DNA of 64,000 nt from Acidimicrobiales bacterium (GTDB lineage Bacteria > Actinomycetota > Acidimicrobiia > Acidimicrobiales > Aldehydirespiratoraceae), in assembly GCA_033344915.1 (NCBI GenBank), contig JAWPML010000001.1, forward strand, positions 4,172,263 through 4,236,262, read 5' to 3'. Both the position numbers and the translations under genes were made by a program. Positions 8,494-16,011 of this stretch are shown piece by piece. Within the stretch, counting starts at the first letter, position 1. The number at the start of each line of letters is the position of its first letter. The notes below the pieces were generated by a model. The model was given only the letters and a program-made list of their open reading frames with translations, made no database searches and had not been told where the DNA came from.

Positions 8494-9107
8494 GCGCTGA
8501 CCTCTTCGAGCACGTCGCTGTCGACGGTGTCGGGCTGGGAGGCGTCGAGGTGGTCAACGGCGGCCAGGGCTCGGGCGGCGACGATGAACAGGGTCTCGGG
8601 ATCGGCATCGAGGATGCGGAGCCAGTGGGCGAGGTAGGAGGCGTGGTCCTCCCGGGCGGTGGGGGTGATGCCGAGGTGTGCACATGCGATGGCTGCGCCG
8701 AGCTCGGCGACAAGTTCCTCTGCGGCACAGGCGTCGTCACCGAAGCGGCCGGTGAGGTCTCGGGCGAGTCGGGTCGGGTGTCCGGTCCAGTGGCACAGCC
8801 CGTGGGTGGAGGTGCTGTAGAAGCCGGCGGTGTCGACGAACTGGTGCCGGTCGGGGAGCTCGATCCGGTCAGGCTGGGGGAGGTAGGCAGCGTGGTTGTG
8901 GCCGTAGGTGATGGCGGCACCTGTCCCGGCGATCCAGGCGTCGGCTCGGGTGTCGCGGTCTGCGCTGGTGGTCAGCTGGTGGTGGGGTGGGGTCCAGCCG
9001 TCGACCTGGGCGCCGTTGAACACCGGGTACACCATGGGGACGAGCCGGCGGCCGGACTCGTCGACCTGGTCGGCGTCGACCTGGTTGCGGCGGGCGGGGA
9101 CCCACTG
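8490..9107 (-). pseudogene. ArdC-like antirestriction protein, copy 1, 5'-truncated and active-site altered
   Basis: Similarity to the intact copy (11361-12248) begins near the Trp codon at 9104 and runs to the stop, so the N-terminal ssDNA-binding domain is gone. The first in-frame ATG is at 9035 and would give 181 residues (MVYPVFNGAQVDG). The metalloprotease motif reads STHGLCHWTGH where the intact copy has SLHEHIHWTGH: the catalytic Glu of HExxH is Gly here. The break lies about 85 bp from the start of the divergent DUF1883-TIR gene. A truncated protein may still be made, but peptidase activity is not expected. Confidence 0.75.
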
Positions 9108-9190
9108 ACACAGCGGGCTCAGACGAGAAGTTGTTCGTGTGTGGAGCGAACGTCAGTTCGACTGTCGGTGGACGCCGGTACGATGGTCGG

Positions 9191-9991
9191 ATGGGGAAGT
9201 TCATCTATCAGGATCTTGGTCAGCGGTCGCGTGGGGACGTCGTTGAGGTGACGCTGACGAAGGGTGCGAATGTTCGGCTGATGGATCCGGCTAACTATCG
9301 CAGCTTCCAACGTGGGGAGAAGCACCGATTTGTCGGTGGGCTTGCGAAGAAGTCGCCAGTTCGGCTCGAGATCCCGTCGAGCGGCCACTGGTATGTGACC
9401 GTAGATACGCAGGGCCTGCGCAACGGCACGCAGGCGAGTTTCAGGATCATCAAGGCCTCCGCGCTGAGACCGTTGTCCCCGATTCGGGATCGCCGCCAGC
9501 AACTTGCGGAGCTGGTCGACAACGCTGCCGATGTCGGGCCGGGTGGCGGCGGGCGAGAGTTCGACGTGTTCGTGTCGCATGCTGCTGAGGACAAGGAAAC
9601 GGTCGTCCGGCCACTCGCTCACGCGCTCCAGGAACGTGGACTGTCCGTCTGGTACGACGAGTTCGAGTTGCGAATTGGAGACAGCCTGCGCCGGAAGATC
9701 GACAGCGGTATCGCTAGGAGTCGCTTCGGACTTGTTGTGCTGTCGAAGTCGTTCTTCGCCAAGGGCTGGCCGCAGTATGAGCTCGACGGCCTTGTCACGA
9801 TGGCGGTCGGAGGGAAGCAGGTGCTCCTCCCGATCTGGCACGAGATCTCGAAGGACGAGGTCATTGATCGAAGCCCATCGTTGGCTGACAAGGTTGCTCT
9901 TCGCACCGCCGACTATGGAGTCGATGAGATCGCTGATGAAGTGGCTGCCGTGATCCTGAATAGCGCGATTGGCTCGGGAGACCCTGCGTGA
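9191..9991 (+). CDS. DUF1883-TIR domain protein, predicted NAD-cleaving defence effector
   Basis: 266 residues from ATG 9191 (the frame is open to 9131, but the DUF1883 domain starts with MGKFIYQDLG). Residues 1-90 match DUF1883 (RGDVVEVTL, ANVRLMDPANY, KSPVRLEIPSSGHWYVTVD). Residues about 122-262 form a TIR domain of the bacterial TIR_2 type: FDVFVSHAAEDKE, LSVWYDEFELRIGDSLRRKI, FGLVVLSKSFF and WPQYELDGL, whose Glu is at the expected catalytic position. Bacterial TIR proteins degrade NAD in antiphage defence; DUF1883 may be the sensor. It is transcribed against its neighbours and sits exactly between the two copies of the ardC-HTH-ssb cassette, so it looks inserted. Defence role is inferred. 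Confidence 0.85.
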   Translation: MGKFIYQDLGQRSRGDVVEVTLTKGANVRLMDPANYRSFQRGEKHRFVGGLAKKSPVRLEIPSSGHWYVTVDTQGLRNGTQASFRIIKASALRPLSPIRDRRQQLAELVDNAADVGPGGGGREFDVFVSHAAEDKETVVRPLAHALQERGLSVWYDEFELRIGDSLRRKIDSGIARSRFGLVVLSKSFFAKGWPQYELDGLVTMAVGGKQVLLPIWHEISKDEVIDRSPSLADKVALRTADYGVDEIADEVAAVILNSAIGSGDPA

Positions 9992-10059
9992 TCACTCAGT
10001 CCTCCGCCGGCCGGTTGGCCGTCGGGCAGATGCGGCGTAACTGACGGCGACCTGATCGA

Positions 10060-10170
10060 TCACTGCCGTCTCAGCTGGGCGAGCACGGCGGATGGTGCGA
10101 TGCGGGCGATCAGCGCAAGGAGCGTGGCGGAGTCGTAGGCGAGGTGTGTTTGAAGCGTTCGGTCGTTCAT
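10060..10170 (-). CDS. Possible small protein downstream of ssb copy 2
   Basis: 36 residues from ATG 10170 (MNDRTLQTHLAYDSATLLAL, then an Ala/Leu-rich helix ending LAQLRRQ). A weak ACGAG sequence precedes the start. It is 67 bp downstream of ssb copy 2 on the same strand. No family is recognised and it could be a chance frame. Confidence 0.3.
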   Translation of the reverse strand: MNDRTLQTHLAYDSATLLALIARIAPSAVLAQLRRQ

Positions 10171-10237
10171 GGCATCTCGTTTCTGTGCGCGAGAGGGCCG
10201 GGCCCGAGGTGGTACTCGAGCCCGGCGCTGGCGCTGG

Positions 10238-10597
10238 CTAGAAAGGCTCCTGTCCTGGCTCGTACTCGGCCGGTTCGGCCGGCTCGGTGGAGGCTTTCGG
10301 GGCGTCCAAGTAGCCCACCAGCGCCGCCACGACTTCGTAACGCTCTCGGGGCTTGCCGGTGTCCTTGTCGGTCCACTGGGAGTGGGAGAGGCGTCCGGTG
10401 ATCGAGACGAGTCGGCCCTTGGCGAGGTAGGTGTGGTGCTGTTCGGCTGGGGCGCCGAAGCACTTGATGGGGATGAAGTCGGCGCCTTCGGTGCGGCCTC
10501 GGTCGACGGCGAGTCGGAAGGTGCAGATGGGGTTGCCGTTGGTGGGTTCGAGTCGGGGGTCGGTGGCGAGTCGGCCGACGAGGGTGATGGTGTTCAT
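10238..10597 (-). CDS. ssb: Single-stranded DNA-binding protein, copy 2
   Basis: 119 residues from ATG 10597, preceded by GAAAGG at a good distance; the frame is open upstream but the OB-fold begins at MNTITLVGRLATDPRL. Conserved blocks: NGNPICTFRLAVDRG, LAKGRLVSITGRLSHSQW, RERYEVVAALVGYLD. The C-terminus is acidic and ends GQEPF, an SSB tip. It is a clear paralogue of the copy at 7383-7724 and belongs to the upstream cassette with HTH copy 2 and intact ardC. Confidence 0.93.
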   Translation of the reverse strand: MNTITLVGRLATDPRLEPTNGNPICTFRLAVDRGRTEGADFIPIKCFGAPAEQHHTYLAKGRLVSITGRLSHSQWTDKDTGKPRERYEVVAALVGYLDAPKASTEPAEPAEYEPGQEPF

Positions 10598-11142
10598 GGT
10601 GTGTGCCTTTCGGGTTGGTGCCCCTTGGTCGGGGTGTTCGGGGTGGCACAACCGCCGGGTGTGAGCGGAGACGCAGCCCGAAGGGCCGGAGACCTTCTTC
10701 GTCGGGGCCTAGCGAGGCCGAGCGCAGTGAGGGGACCCGTCAGGGCCGAGTGGTTTCGGCGAAGGGGGTTGCGGTGCAGCGGTCCCGGCGGAGCATGACG
10801 CATCGATTTCTCCGGTCCGAGGAGGTTCCGGCCAGTGCGCGCACCGTTGGGCACGGTCTCGATCGGGTGTCTCGTTGGCTCCCGACTCGGTTCCATCAGC
10901 GGTGGGTGTCAGGCTGTTCGAGCGAAGGGCGGTTCGGCGCGCTGGTGGCGGCGGCGGTCCCTGGTCGGGTGCTTCGGTTCGGCGAACAGCATCACGGCTC
11001 GCATTTGGGTTTGGTGTTGATCGGCGGTGCCGTGGCCGCGCTGTGGGCAGACGGTGCCGGTGACCCCGAGGCGTGCGAGATCATGGCGGTCGTGGGTTGT
11101 ACTGGGTGCCCGACCGGTGGGTGCCGGCCAGGTCCGACCAAT
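10598..11142. other. 545-bp non-coding leader upstream of ssb copy 2
   Basis: No convincing gene. It occupies the same place as 7725-8262 in the other cassette copy and shares similar sequence close to the ssb start (ACCAAGGGGCACCAACCCG on the minus strand). Several short GC-rich inverted segments are present but no single strong terminator or known riboswitch could be recognised. Confidence 0.45.
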
Positions 11143-11364
11143 TCAGGCGAGCGTGTACCAGTGGTCTGGCCAGAGGCATGCGGGGTGTGTGCCTATGGCG
11201 ATGGCGGCCCGGTCTGCTTGGTCTGCGGGGATGCCGTGGATGATCCAGCGGTGCACGGTGCGGCGGCTGACGCCGATCTGTTGAGCGAGGCTCTCGATTG
11301 TGGAGGCTTGGGCCTCGATGGCGAGCGGTCGGAAGGGGAGGCGGGGGCTGGCGGGGCGGCTCAT
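11143..11364 (-). CDS. Small HTH protein, cassette copy 2
   Basis: 73 residues with a helix-turn-helix (SLAQQIGVSRRTVHRWIIHG, then ADQADRAAIAIGTHPACLW) and a DHWYTLA tail. ATG 11364 overlaps the end of ardC by 4 bp, so it is translationally coupled to it. Paralogue of the protein at 8263-8493. Probably a regulator carried with ardC; no direct evidence for the target. Confidence 0.75.
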   Translation of the reverse strand: MSRPASPRLPFRPLAIEAQASTIESLAQQIGVSRRTVHRWIIHGIPADQADRAAIAIGTHPACLWPDHWYTLA

Positions 11365-12248
11365 GCTGCCGCCTCGTCGGTGTCGGTCTTGGCGGGCTGG
11401 GCGGCGGTGTCGAGGTAGTCGACGGCTCGTTGTGCAGCGGCGGCGGTGCGGAACAGGATCCTGGGGTTCTCTCCGAGCAGGTCGATCCAGTGGGCGAGGT
11501 AGGCAGCGTGGTCTTGTCGGGGCTGGGTGCTGATCCCGAGGCGGGCAGCAGCGATGGCGGCGCCGAGCTCGGCGACGAGTTCCTCGGTCGCATACGCGGG
11601 GATTCCGAAGGCCGAACGGAGGTCGAGCCGGTCGAGGCGGGAGCGGTGGCCCGTCCAGTGAATGTGCTCATGCAATGACGTCGCCAGGAATGCCTCGGCG
11701 TCGTCGAACTGGTCGGGGTGGGGGAGGTAGATGCGGTCGGGTGTCGGGGCGTAGTAGGCGCGGTCGCCTCCGTAGACGACGTCGGCACCGATGGCCGCGA
11801 GCCAGGCATCGGCGGGGGTGGAGGTGGTGGGTTCGGGTTGGGGTTCGTGGCCGTCGACTTGGTGGGCGTTGAAGACGGCGTAGACCTTGGGGACGAGCCG
11901 CCGCTCGATGGTGTCGCCTTCGCCAGTGTCGGACTCGCTGCGCTTCTTGGGGGTGACCCATTTGATGACGTAGGCGGCACGTTCGCCTTTACGGACCTGG
12001 GCGCCTGTCTTGCGGTACTGGTTGAAGGTGGCGTAGTCGGCGGTCGGGAATCCTCGTTCGACGGCGTCGAGGAACAGGGCGATGGTGTTCGATCCCTTGT
12101 AGGGGGCGCCGGTGGTGGCGTTGCGGGCGTTGAGGAGTCCGGCGATGCCGTGGGTGTGCCAGGGCATGGACCATTGGCCGTGTGATCCGGTTTGGATCAT
12201 GTCGACCAGTCGGGCCGTGACGGCGGTGGTGTGGTCGGTGTAGTTCAT
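11361..12248 (-). CDS. ardC: ArdC-like antirestriction protein, intact copy
   Basis: 295 residues. The N-terminal DUF1738/ArdC-N domain, which binds single-stranded DNA, is present (WSMPWHTHGIAGLLNARN, PYKGSNTIALFL, TFNQYRKTGAQVRKGE). The C-terminal zinc-metalloprotease-like domain has SLHEHIHWTGHRSRLDR with an intact HExxH, followed by ATEELVAELGAAI supplying the third ligand region. ArdC proteins protect incoming plasmid DNA from host restriction during conjugation. First gene of the cassette ardC-HTH-ssb; the downstream HTH gene overlaps it by 4 bp. Confidence 0.9.
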   Translation of the reverse strand: MNYTDHTTAVTARLVDMIQTGSHGQWSMPWHTHGIAGLLNARNATTGAPYKGSNTIALFLDAVERGFPTADYATFNQYRKTGAQVRKGERAAYVIKWVTPKKRSESDTGEGDTIERRLVPKVYAVFNAHQVDGHEPQPEPTTSTPADAWLAAIGADVVYGGDRAYYAPTPDRIYLPHPDQFDDAEAFLATSLHEHIHWTGHRSRLDRLDLRSAFGIPAYATEELVAELGAAIAAARLGISTQPRQDHAAYLAHWIDLLGENPRILFRTAAAAQRAVDYLDTAAQPAKTDTDEAAA

Positions 12249-12517
12249 TGGTGATCGTCTCCGTTTGGTTCGTGATGCGGACGCAGCGCTGCGCTGCGTT
12301 CGCTGGAAGCGATCCCGCCGGGAGGGCCCGCGGTGTCAAGCCCTGGCCTTCGGCCGCCGGGCCGGAAGCTGGTGGCTTCGGTCCGTAGGGCCGGGTGATG
12401 GCGAATGGGCTTGATGCCAGAAGCGGGCCGTCACGGCAGCCGGCTACGGCGACCTGACACGGCTGTGACGCGTGGAAGCCGACGACCGATCCTCCGGTCG
12501 CCGACTCCGGCTGGTGG

Positions 12518-12949
12518 TTACGCCGCTGCCCGGTGGAGGGCTGCGAGGTCGACGGCGTGGGCTTGTTGCATCGACATCGGCCACTGACGGGTGATGCGCT
12601 CGGGTACCAGTCCGACGCTTGACCACAGGCTGATGCAGGGGTCGGAGTCGGGGTGGCTGGGCTCGATGTCGAAGGTTCCGAATCCGAATCGGTCGAGCCG
12701 GCTGAAAGTCCGGATCAGTGGTGACTGGATGCCGGTGCCCTTGCCGAGACCGATGGTGGTGCCGAGCTCGAGCGTGTTGTGGACCATCCATGCGTCGCTG
12801 GGCTCGGCAGCGAGGTGGTCGAGGAGGACGGTGGCGGTTGGTCCGACGGGGAGCCACCAGAGGCGCCGGTATGGGTGACCGATATGGACGTCGCCTGGTC
12901 GGGGGTCGGTGCGGTCGATGAATCGGGTGGCGATGTGCGGGATGTGCAT
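12518..12949 (-). CDS. Hypothetical protein of the conjugation region
   Basis: 143 residues from ATG 12949, which has GGAG 7 nt upstream. The sequence (MHIPHIATRFIDRTDPRPGD, PYRRLWWLPVGPTATVLLDH, LELGTTIGLGKGT, then an acidic/aromatic C-terminus ending ALHRAAA) has no signal peptide or membrane segment and matches no family I recognise. It is upstream of ardC on the same strand and behind a strongly structured leader (12984-13048). Between this gene and ardC lie 269 bp without a visible gene. Confidence 0.6.
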   Translation of the reverse strand: MHIPHIATRFIDRTDPRPGDVHIGHPYRRLWWLPVGPTATVLLDHLAAEPSDAWMVHNTLELGTTIGLGKGTGIQSPLIRTFSRLDRFGFGTFDIEPSHPDSDPCISLWSSVGLVPERITRQWPMSMQQAHAVDLAALHRAAA

Positions 12950-12983
12950 TGGGTGGCTCCTTGCCGCTGTGGCCTCCGAGTGG

Positions 12984-13048
12984 AGAGGGCGAGCCCCGAC
13001 TTCCCCGACGAGGCTCGCCCTCTGATCGGTCCCCGGTTCGATCCGGGG
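12984..13048 (-). other. Two strong hairpins in the leader of the 12518-12949 gene
   Basis: AGAGGGCGAGCC (12984-12995) pairs perfectly with GGCTCGCCCTCT (13012-13023) across 16 nt; next to it CCCCGG (13031-13036) pairs with CCGGGG (13043-13048) around TTCGAT. Both lie in the 427-bp non-coding stretch 12950-13376, 35-100 nt upstream of the start codon. They could form a structured 5' UTR, a protein-binding site or part of a transfer/replication origin. The remainder of the stretch shows no gene. Confidence 0.5.
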
Positions 13049-13376
13049 TTCGGCTGTGGAGCCGTCAAGCCGTGCGGAGTTGGCGGGCGGAGCAAGGTGG
13101 AGCCCCTGCAGCGCAGCGAAGCGGAACGACCTTCGCAGTCCGGGGGCCCGCATGGCAGGGTCCACCAACAGCCGAACCCAGCTGTTCGACCGGATGCCGT
13201 GGAGCACGTGCTCGCCGGGACGGCAACAGCCACCGAGCAGGCGTGCGCGTGTAGGAGTGTCCCTCGCGTCGTCGACCACGACGGCCGCCATGCAGCGACA
13301 CCACTCCCGGCGGACCGGTCTGTCGGGTTGACCGCCGGCTCGAACCTGTCTGCTGCCTGGCGGCGACTGCGTACGG

Positions 13377-14140
13377 TCAGTCGGAGCCGTAGATCTCGAT
13401 CTCGGTGGCGCCGGTGTTGCCGCCGGTGGTTTGCTCGGCGTCGAAGCGCAGGATTTGACCGGTTGTGGGTTCGTCGAGAACGACAGGATAGGGGCCCGCA
13501 GGGAAGGGTCCGAGGGTGGTGCCGTCGATCGTGACGGTGAAGGTCTCGGTGATGGCTGAGCCGTCGGTCATTTGGCGGGTGCGGTAGGCGACGGCAGTGA
13601 TCGGTTCATCTTGACCGAGGTCCAGCTCGATCGAGGCGTTGTCGCCATCGCCCGCAGTGGACCATTCGGTGGCGGGGTTGCCGTCGATGGCGTTCGCAGC
13701 TGCGAACGTGTCGGAGAACTCCGAGCTGACGTCAGTGATGGTGGCTGACGTGGCGATGTTGGCGCCAAGACCGGAGTCGATAGCTGGCGGAGTTGTGAAT
13801 GTCACAACGTCGCTTCGGTAGATCGCACCCGCAGCGTCGGAGCCTTGCAGGACGTAGCGGTACTCGGTTTCGGGGGCGAGGCCGGTGAGCAGCGGTCCGT
13901 GATCGTTGTGTGCTCCGCCCTGCATATCGTTGTCGACCGCGATGGAGCCGAAGGATTCGTCGACGCCGAAAATGACCGAGCAGGCAACGGGACGGTCGTG
14001 TCGACTGTGAGGGTCGCGGTTGTCGCTGATGGGTCGAAGTCGATTGCGATTTCGCTGGCGAGAATCGGTTCGATGGGTCGGACCGTGGCGGATGAGTCGT
14101 CGCTTCCGCAGCCGGCCTGCCTGTGGCGCAGCAGGGCGGT
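13377..14140 (-). pseudogene. Decayed lipoprotein with fibronectin-III-like and F5/8 type C (discoidin) domains
   Basis: The intact C-terminal frame (13377-13925) holds an FN3-like end (LLTGLAPETEYRYVLQGSD) and a discoidin-like domain (NAIDGNPATEWSTAGDGDN, IELDLGQDEPITAVAYRTR). Upstream coding sense continues but changes frame near 13978-13992: PIEPILASEIAIDFDPSA ... TLTVDTTVPLP in one frame, then CSVIFGVDESFGSIAVDND in the other. Further up a lipobox-like QAGC (Cys codon 14108-14110) is present, but no start codon or hydrophobic signal peptide precedes it in frame. Probably an extracellular carbohydrate-binding lipoprotein that is no longer made. Confidence 0.6.
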
Positions 14141-14188
14141 TCGGGGTCGTGATTCTTCGTCGGTGACGCCCGTTTCGCCGTCATGTCA

Positions 14189-14198
14189 TACAGACTGT
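14189..14198. promoter_or_regulatory. Predicted BlaI-type operator A
   Basis: TACAGACTGT, an ACA-N3-TGT dyad, lies 6 bp upstream of the short ORF that leads into the dsbA-like gene. Similar dyads occur at 15671-15687, 19511-19527, 20358-20374 and 23152-23165. BlaI/MecI-family repressors bind TACA/TGTA dyads, and a BlaI gene lies at 16904. Confidence 0.5.
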
Positions 14199-14203
14199 GC
14201 GAC

Positions 14204-14278
14204 ATGAATCGAATCCGACCCTTTGTATCGCTGGCGCACCGTGTTCGTTGTGAGTTCGACGGGGAGCTGGGTCGATGA
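14204..14278 (+). CDS. Short leader ORF overlapping dsbA
   Basis: 24 codons starting MNRIRPFVSLAHR directly after operator A. Its TGA overlaps the ATG of the dsbA-like gene (ATGA), so its translation would feed ribosomes into that gene. The same arrangement is seen after operator C. No function for the peptide itself is proposed. Confidence 0.4.
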   Translation: MNRIRPFVSLAHRVRCEFDGELGR

Positions 14279-14928
14279 AGAAGAACTTGGTGCTCCCTCT
14301 GTTGATGGTGGTTCTCGCTGTCGCTGCGTTGGTGGTGGCGGCGAACGCTGGAGGAGACGGCCCGTCCACTCAGGCGGGCGACGTGGTGATTGCTGGGGGC
14401 GACGCCCAGCTGGTCCGCGCCGACAGTCATCGAATCTCGGAGGCCCCGGTGGACTCGGTGGAGTTCGTGGAGTTCCTCGACTTCGAGTGCGAGGCGTGCC
14501 GCGCTGCTCACCCGGCGGTTACGGAGCTGCGTTCGCTGTATGGCGGTGAGGTCTCCTTCGTTGTGCGGAACTTTCCGTTGCACAACAACTCTGAGGCTGC
14601 GGCTCGTGCTGCGGAGGCTGCAGCTGCGCAGGACATGTTCGTCGAGATGATGGACTTGTTGTTCGAGACGCAGCCGGAGTGGGGGGAGAGCAGCAGCTCA
14701 CAGGAGGAGGTGTTCGTCGGCTTTGCCGAACAGCTTGGTCTCGACATGACGCAGTTCCGCGAGGTATACGACGATCCTGCGACGCTCGAGAAGGTCCGAC
14801 GCGACAAGGCTGACGGTCAGGCGCTGGGAGTGGAGGGAACCCCGACGTTCTTTCTGGATGGCGAGAAGCTCGAGCCGTCGAGCTTCGAGGATCTGGTAAC
14901 GGCGGTTGAGCAGGCGATCGGCGCGTGA
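14275..14928 (+). CDS. DsbA-type thiol-disulfide oxidoreductase
   Basis: 217 residues. N-terminal signal anchor (KKNLVLPLLMVVLAVAALVV), then a thioredoxin/DsbA fold facing outside. The active site is FECEACRAAHP, a CxxC with CEAC at residues about 71-74; VRNFPLHNNS and the cis-Pro loop GVEGTPTFFLDG are in place. It oxidises cysteines of secreted proteins. The next gene, a VKOR homologue that would re-oxidise it, overlaps by 4 bp (GTGA), so the two form a complete disulfide-forming pathway as in mycobacteria. Control by operator A is inferred. Confidence 0.9.
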   Translation: MKKNLVLPLLMVVLAVAALVVAANAGGDGPSTQAGDVVIAGGDAQLVRADSHRISEAPVDSVEFVEFLDFECEACRAAHPAVTELRSLYGGEVSFVVRNFPLHNNSEAAARAAEAAAAQDMFVEMMDLLFETQPEWGESSSSQEEVFVGFAEQLGLDMTQFREVYDDPATLEKVRRDKADGQALGVEGTPTFFLDGEKLEPSSFEDLVTAVEQAIGA

Positions 14929-15599
14929 CGGAAGCGGTCGTGGCCGACCGACCTTCCTCGGGTCCGGCGGCACGAGCCGTCGAGCCGGGACCAGCGCAGG
15001 TGGCGACGGCACACGAGAACGTTGGCCTGGCCTGGTTGTTGTCCGCCGGTGGGCTCGTTGGGTTGGTCGCGTCAGCGACGCTGTTGATCGAGAAGATCGA
15101 GCTCCTGGCGAACCCGGACTATGTGCCGAGCTGCAGTATCAACCCGATTCTCAGCTGTGGCTCGATCATGCGCACATCCCAGGCGGAGGTCTTCGGGTTC
15201 CCGAACCCGATCCTGGGCGTCGTCGGGTTCGCCGTCGTGGTGACGGTCGGAGTTTCGCTGCTCGCCGGCGTTGCGTACCCCAAGCGGTTCTGGCTCGGGC
15301 TGCAGGCCGGAGCAACCCTCGGGTTCGTGTTTGTGCACTGGTTGATTTACCAGAGCCTGTATCGGATCGGCGCGCTCTGCCCGTACTGCATGGTCGTGTG
15401 GTGTGTGACCGCTGCCATCTTCTGGTACGTCACCCTCCACAATCTTCGTACCGGTGATGCCACCCGACGCAGGTTCACCGGCCGGGTGGTCCGGGTCGGC
15501 GCCGAGTTCCATGCCGTGGTGCTGACAGGTTGGGTGCTGGTGGTGGCAGGCCTCATAACCGTCAGGTTCTGGGACTACTGGTCGACGTTGTTGCGCTGA
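14925..15599 (+). CDS. VKOR-family membrane protein (re-oxidises DsbA)
   Basis: 224 residues with four to five hydrophobic segments. The loop cysteines PSCSINPILSCGSIM and the quinone-side CxxC in RIGALCPYCMVVWC are both present, as required for vitamin K epoxide reductase homologues that pass electrons from DsbA to quinone. The N-terminal 30 residues are Ala/Pro-rich and cytoplasmic. GTG 14925 overlaps the dsbA-like stop by 4 bp, so the two are translationally coupled. Confidence 0.92.
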   Translation: MTEAVVADRPSSGPAARAVEPGPAQVATAHENVGLAWLLSAGGLVGLVASATLLIEKIELLANPDYVPSCSINPILSCGSIMRTSQAEVFGFPNPILGVVGFAVVVTVGVSLLAGVAYPKRFWLGLQAGATLGFVFVHWLIYQSLYRIGALCPYCMVVWCVTAAIFWYVTLHNLRTGDATRRRFTGRVVRVGAEFHAVVLTGWVLVVAGLITVRFWDYWSTLLR

Positions 15600-15670
15600 C
15601 TCGCGGCGAGGTCACCGCCCGATTCGGGTCGAGTGGGCATAGCGAATGACCCGGCGACATACTTGCAAAG

Positions 15671-15687
15671 TGCGACAGACTGTACGA
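15671..15687. promoter_or_regulatory. Predicted BlaI-type operator B
   Basis: TGCGACAGACTGTACGA is the exact reverse complement of operator C at 19511-19527. It lies just before the small membrane protein gene that heads the ctaG-blaI-M56 operon, so BlaI would repress its own operon here. A TACGAG hexamer at its 3' edge could serve as the -10 element. Confidence 0.6.
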
Positions 15688-15690
15688 GAA

Positions 15691-16011
15691 GTGCTGCGGG
15701 GTGTAACCGGGGTTCAGGCAGTGATAGCGCTTCTTGCGATCGCTGTCGTGTTCGTCGTCGCGGGCGTGGTCCTCAGCGCGTCGCGAGACGACGACCCGCC
15801 CGCGAGTCCCTCGGCGGCTGTACCGGTCGCGGAATTGCCGGCGGTGGAGCCCGAAGTGGGTGAAGGCGTTGCGGGTGACGGCTCAGGGAGCAGTGTGACC
15901 GCCATGGTCGCCGGGTTCGGCTTGATCGGGCTGTGGGTCGTTGGTGGAGGTGTGGCCTTGACCAGGGCTCGGCACCGTCGGGTCGGTGAGTCGGAACGGA
16001 TGGCGAGATGA
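15691..16011 (+). CDS. Small two-helix membrane protein
   Basis: 106 residues from GTG 15691. An ATG at 15646 is in frame but lies upstream of operator B, so it is unlikely to be used; GTG 15721 is another option. Two membrane helices (VIALLAIAVVFVVAGVV near the N-terminus; AMVAGFGLIGLWVVGGGVAL) flank an acidic Pro/Ala-rich outer loop. Unknown family. The stop overlaps the next start (ATGA), so it belongs with the CtaG-like gene. Confidence 0.65.
   Translation: MLRGVTGVQAVIALLAIAVVFVVAGVVLSASRDDDPPASPSAAVPVAELPAVEPEVGEGVAGDGSGSSVTAMVAGFGLIGLWVVGGGVALTRARHRRVGESERMAR

Noticed and set aside
13031-13048. tRNA T-arm-like sequence around GGTTCGATCC
   Set aside because: Only a 6-bp stem with a TTCGAT loop is present; no acceptor, D or anticodon arms fit around it on either strand.
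15646-15690. ATG 15646 as start of the small membrane protein
   Set aside because: The predicted operator/promoter (15671-15687) lies downstream of it and the added residues are polar with no ribosome binding site.
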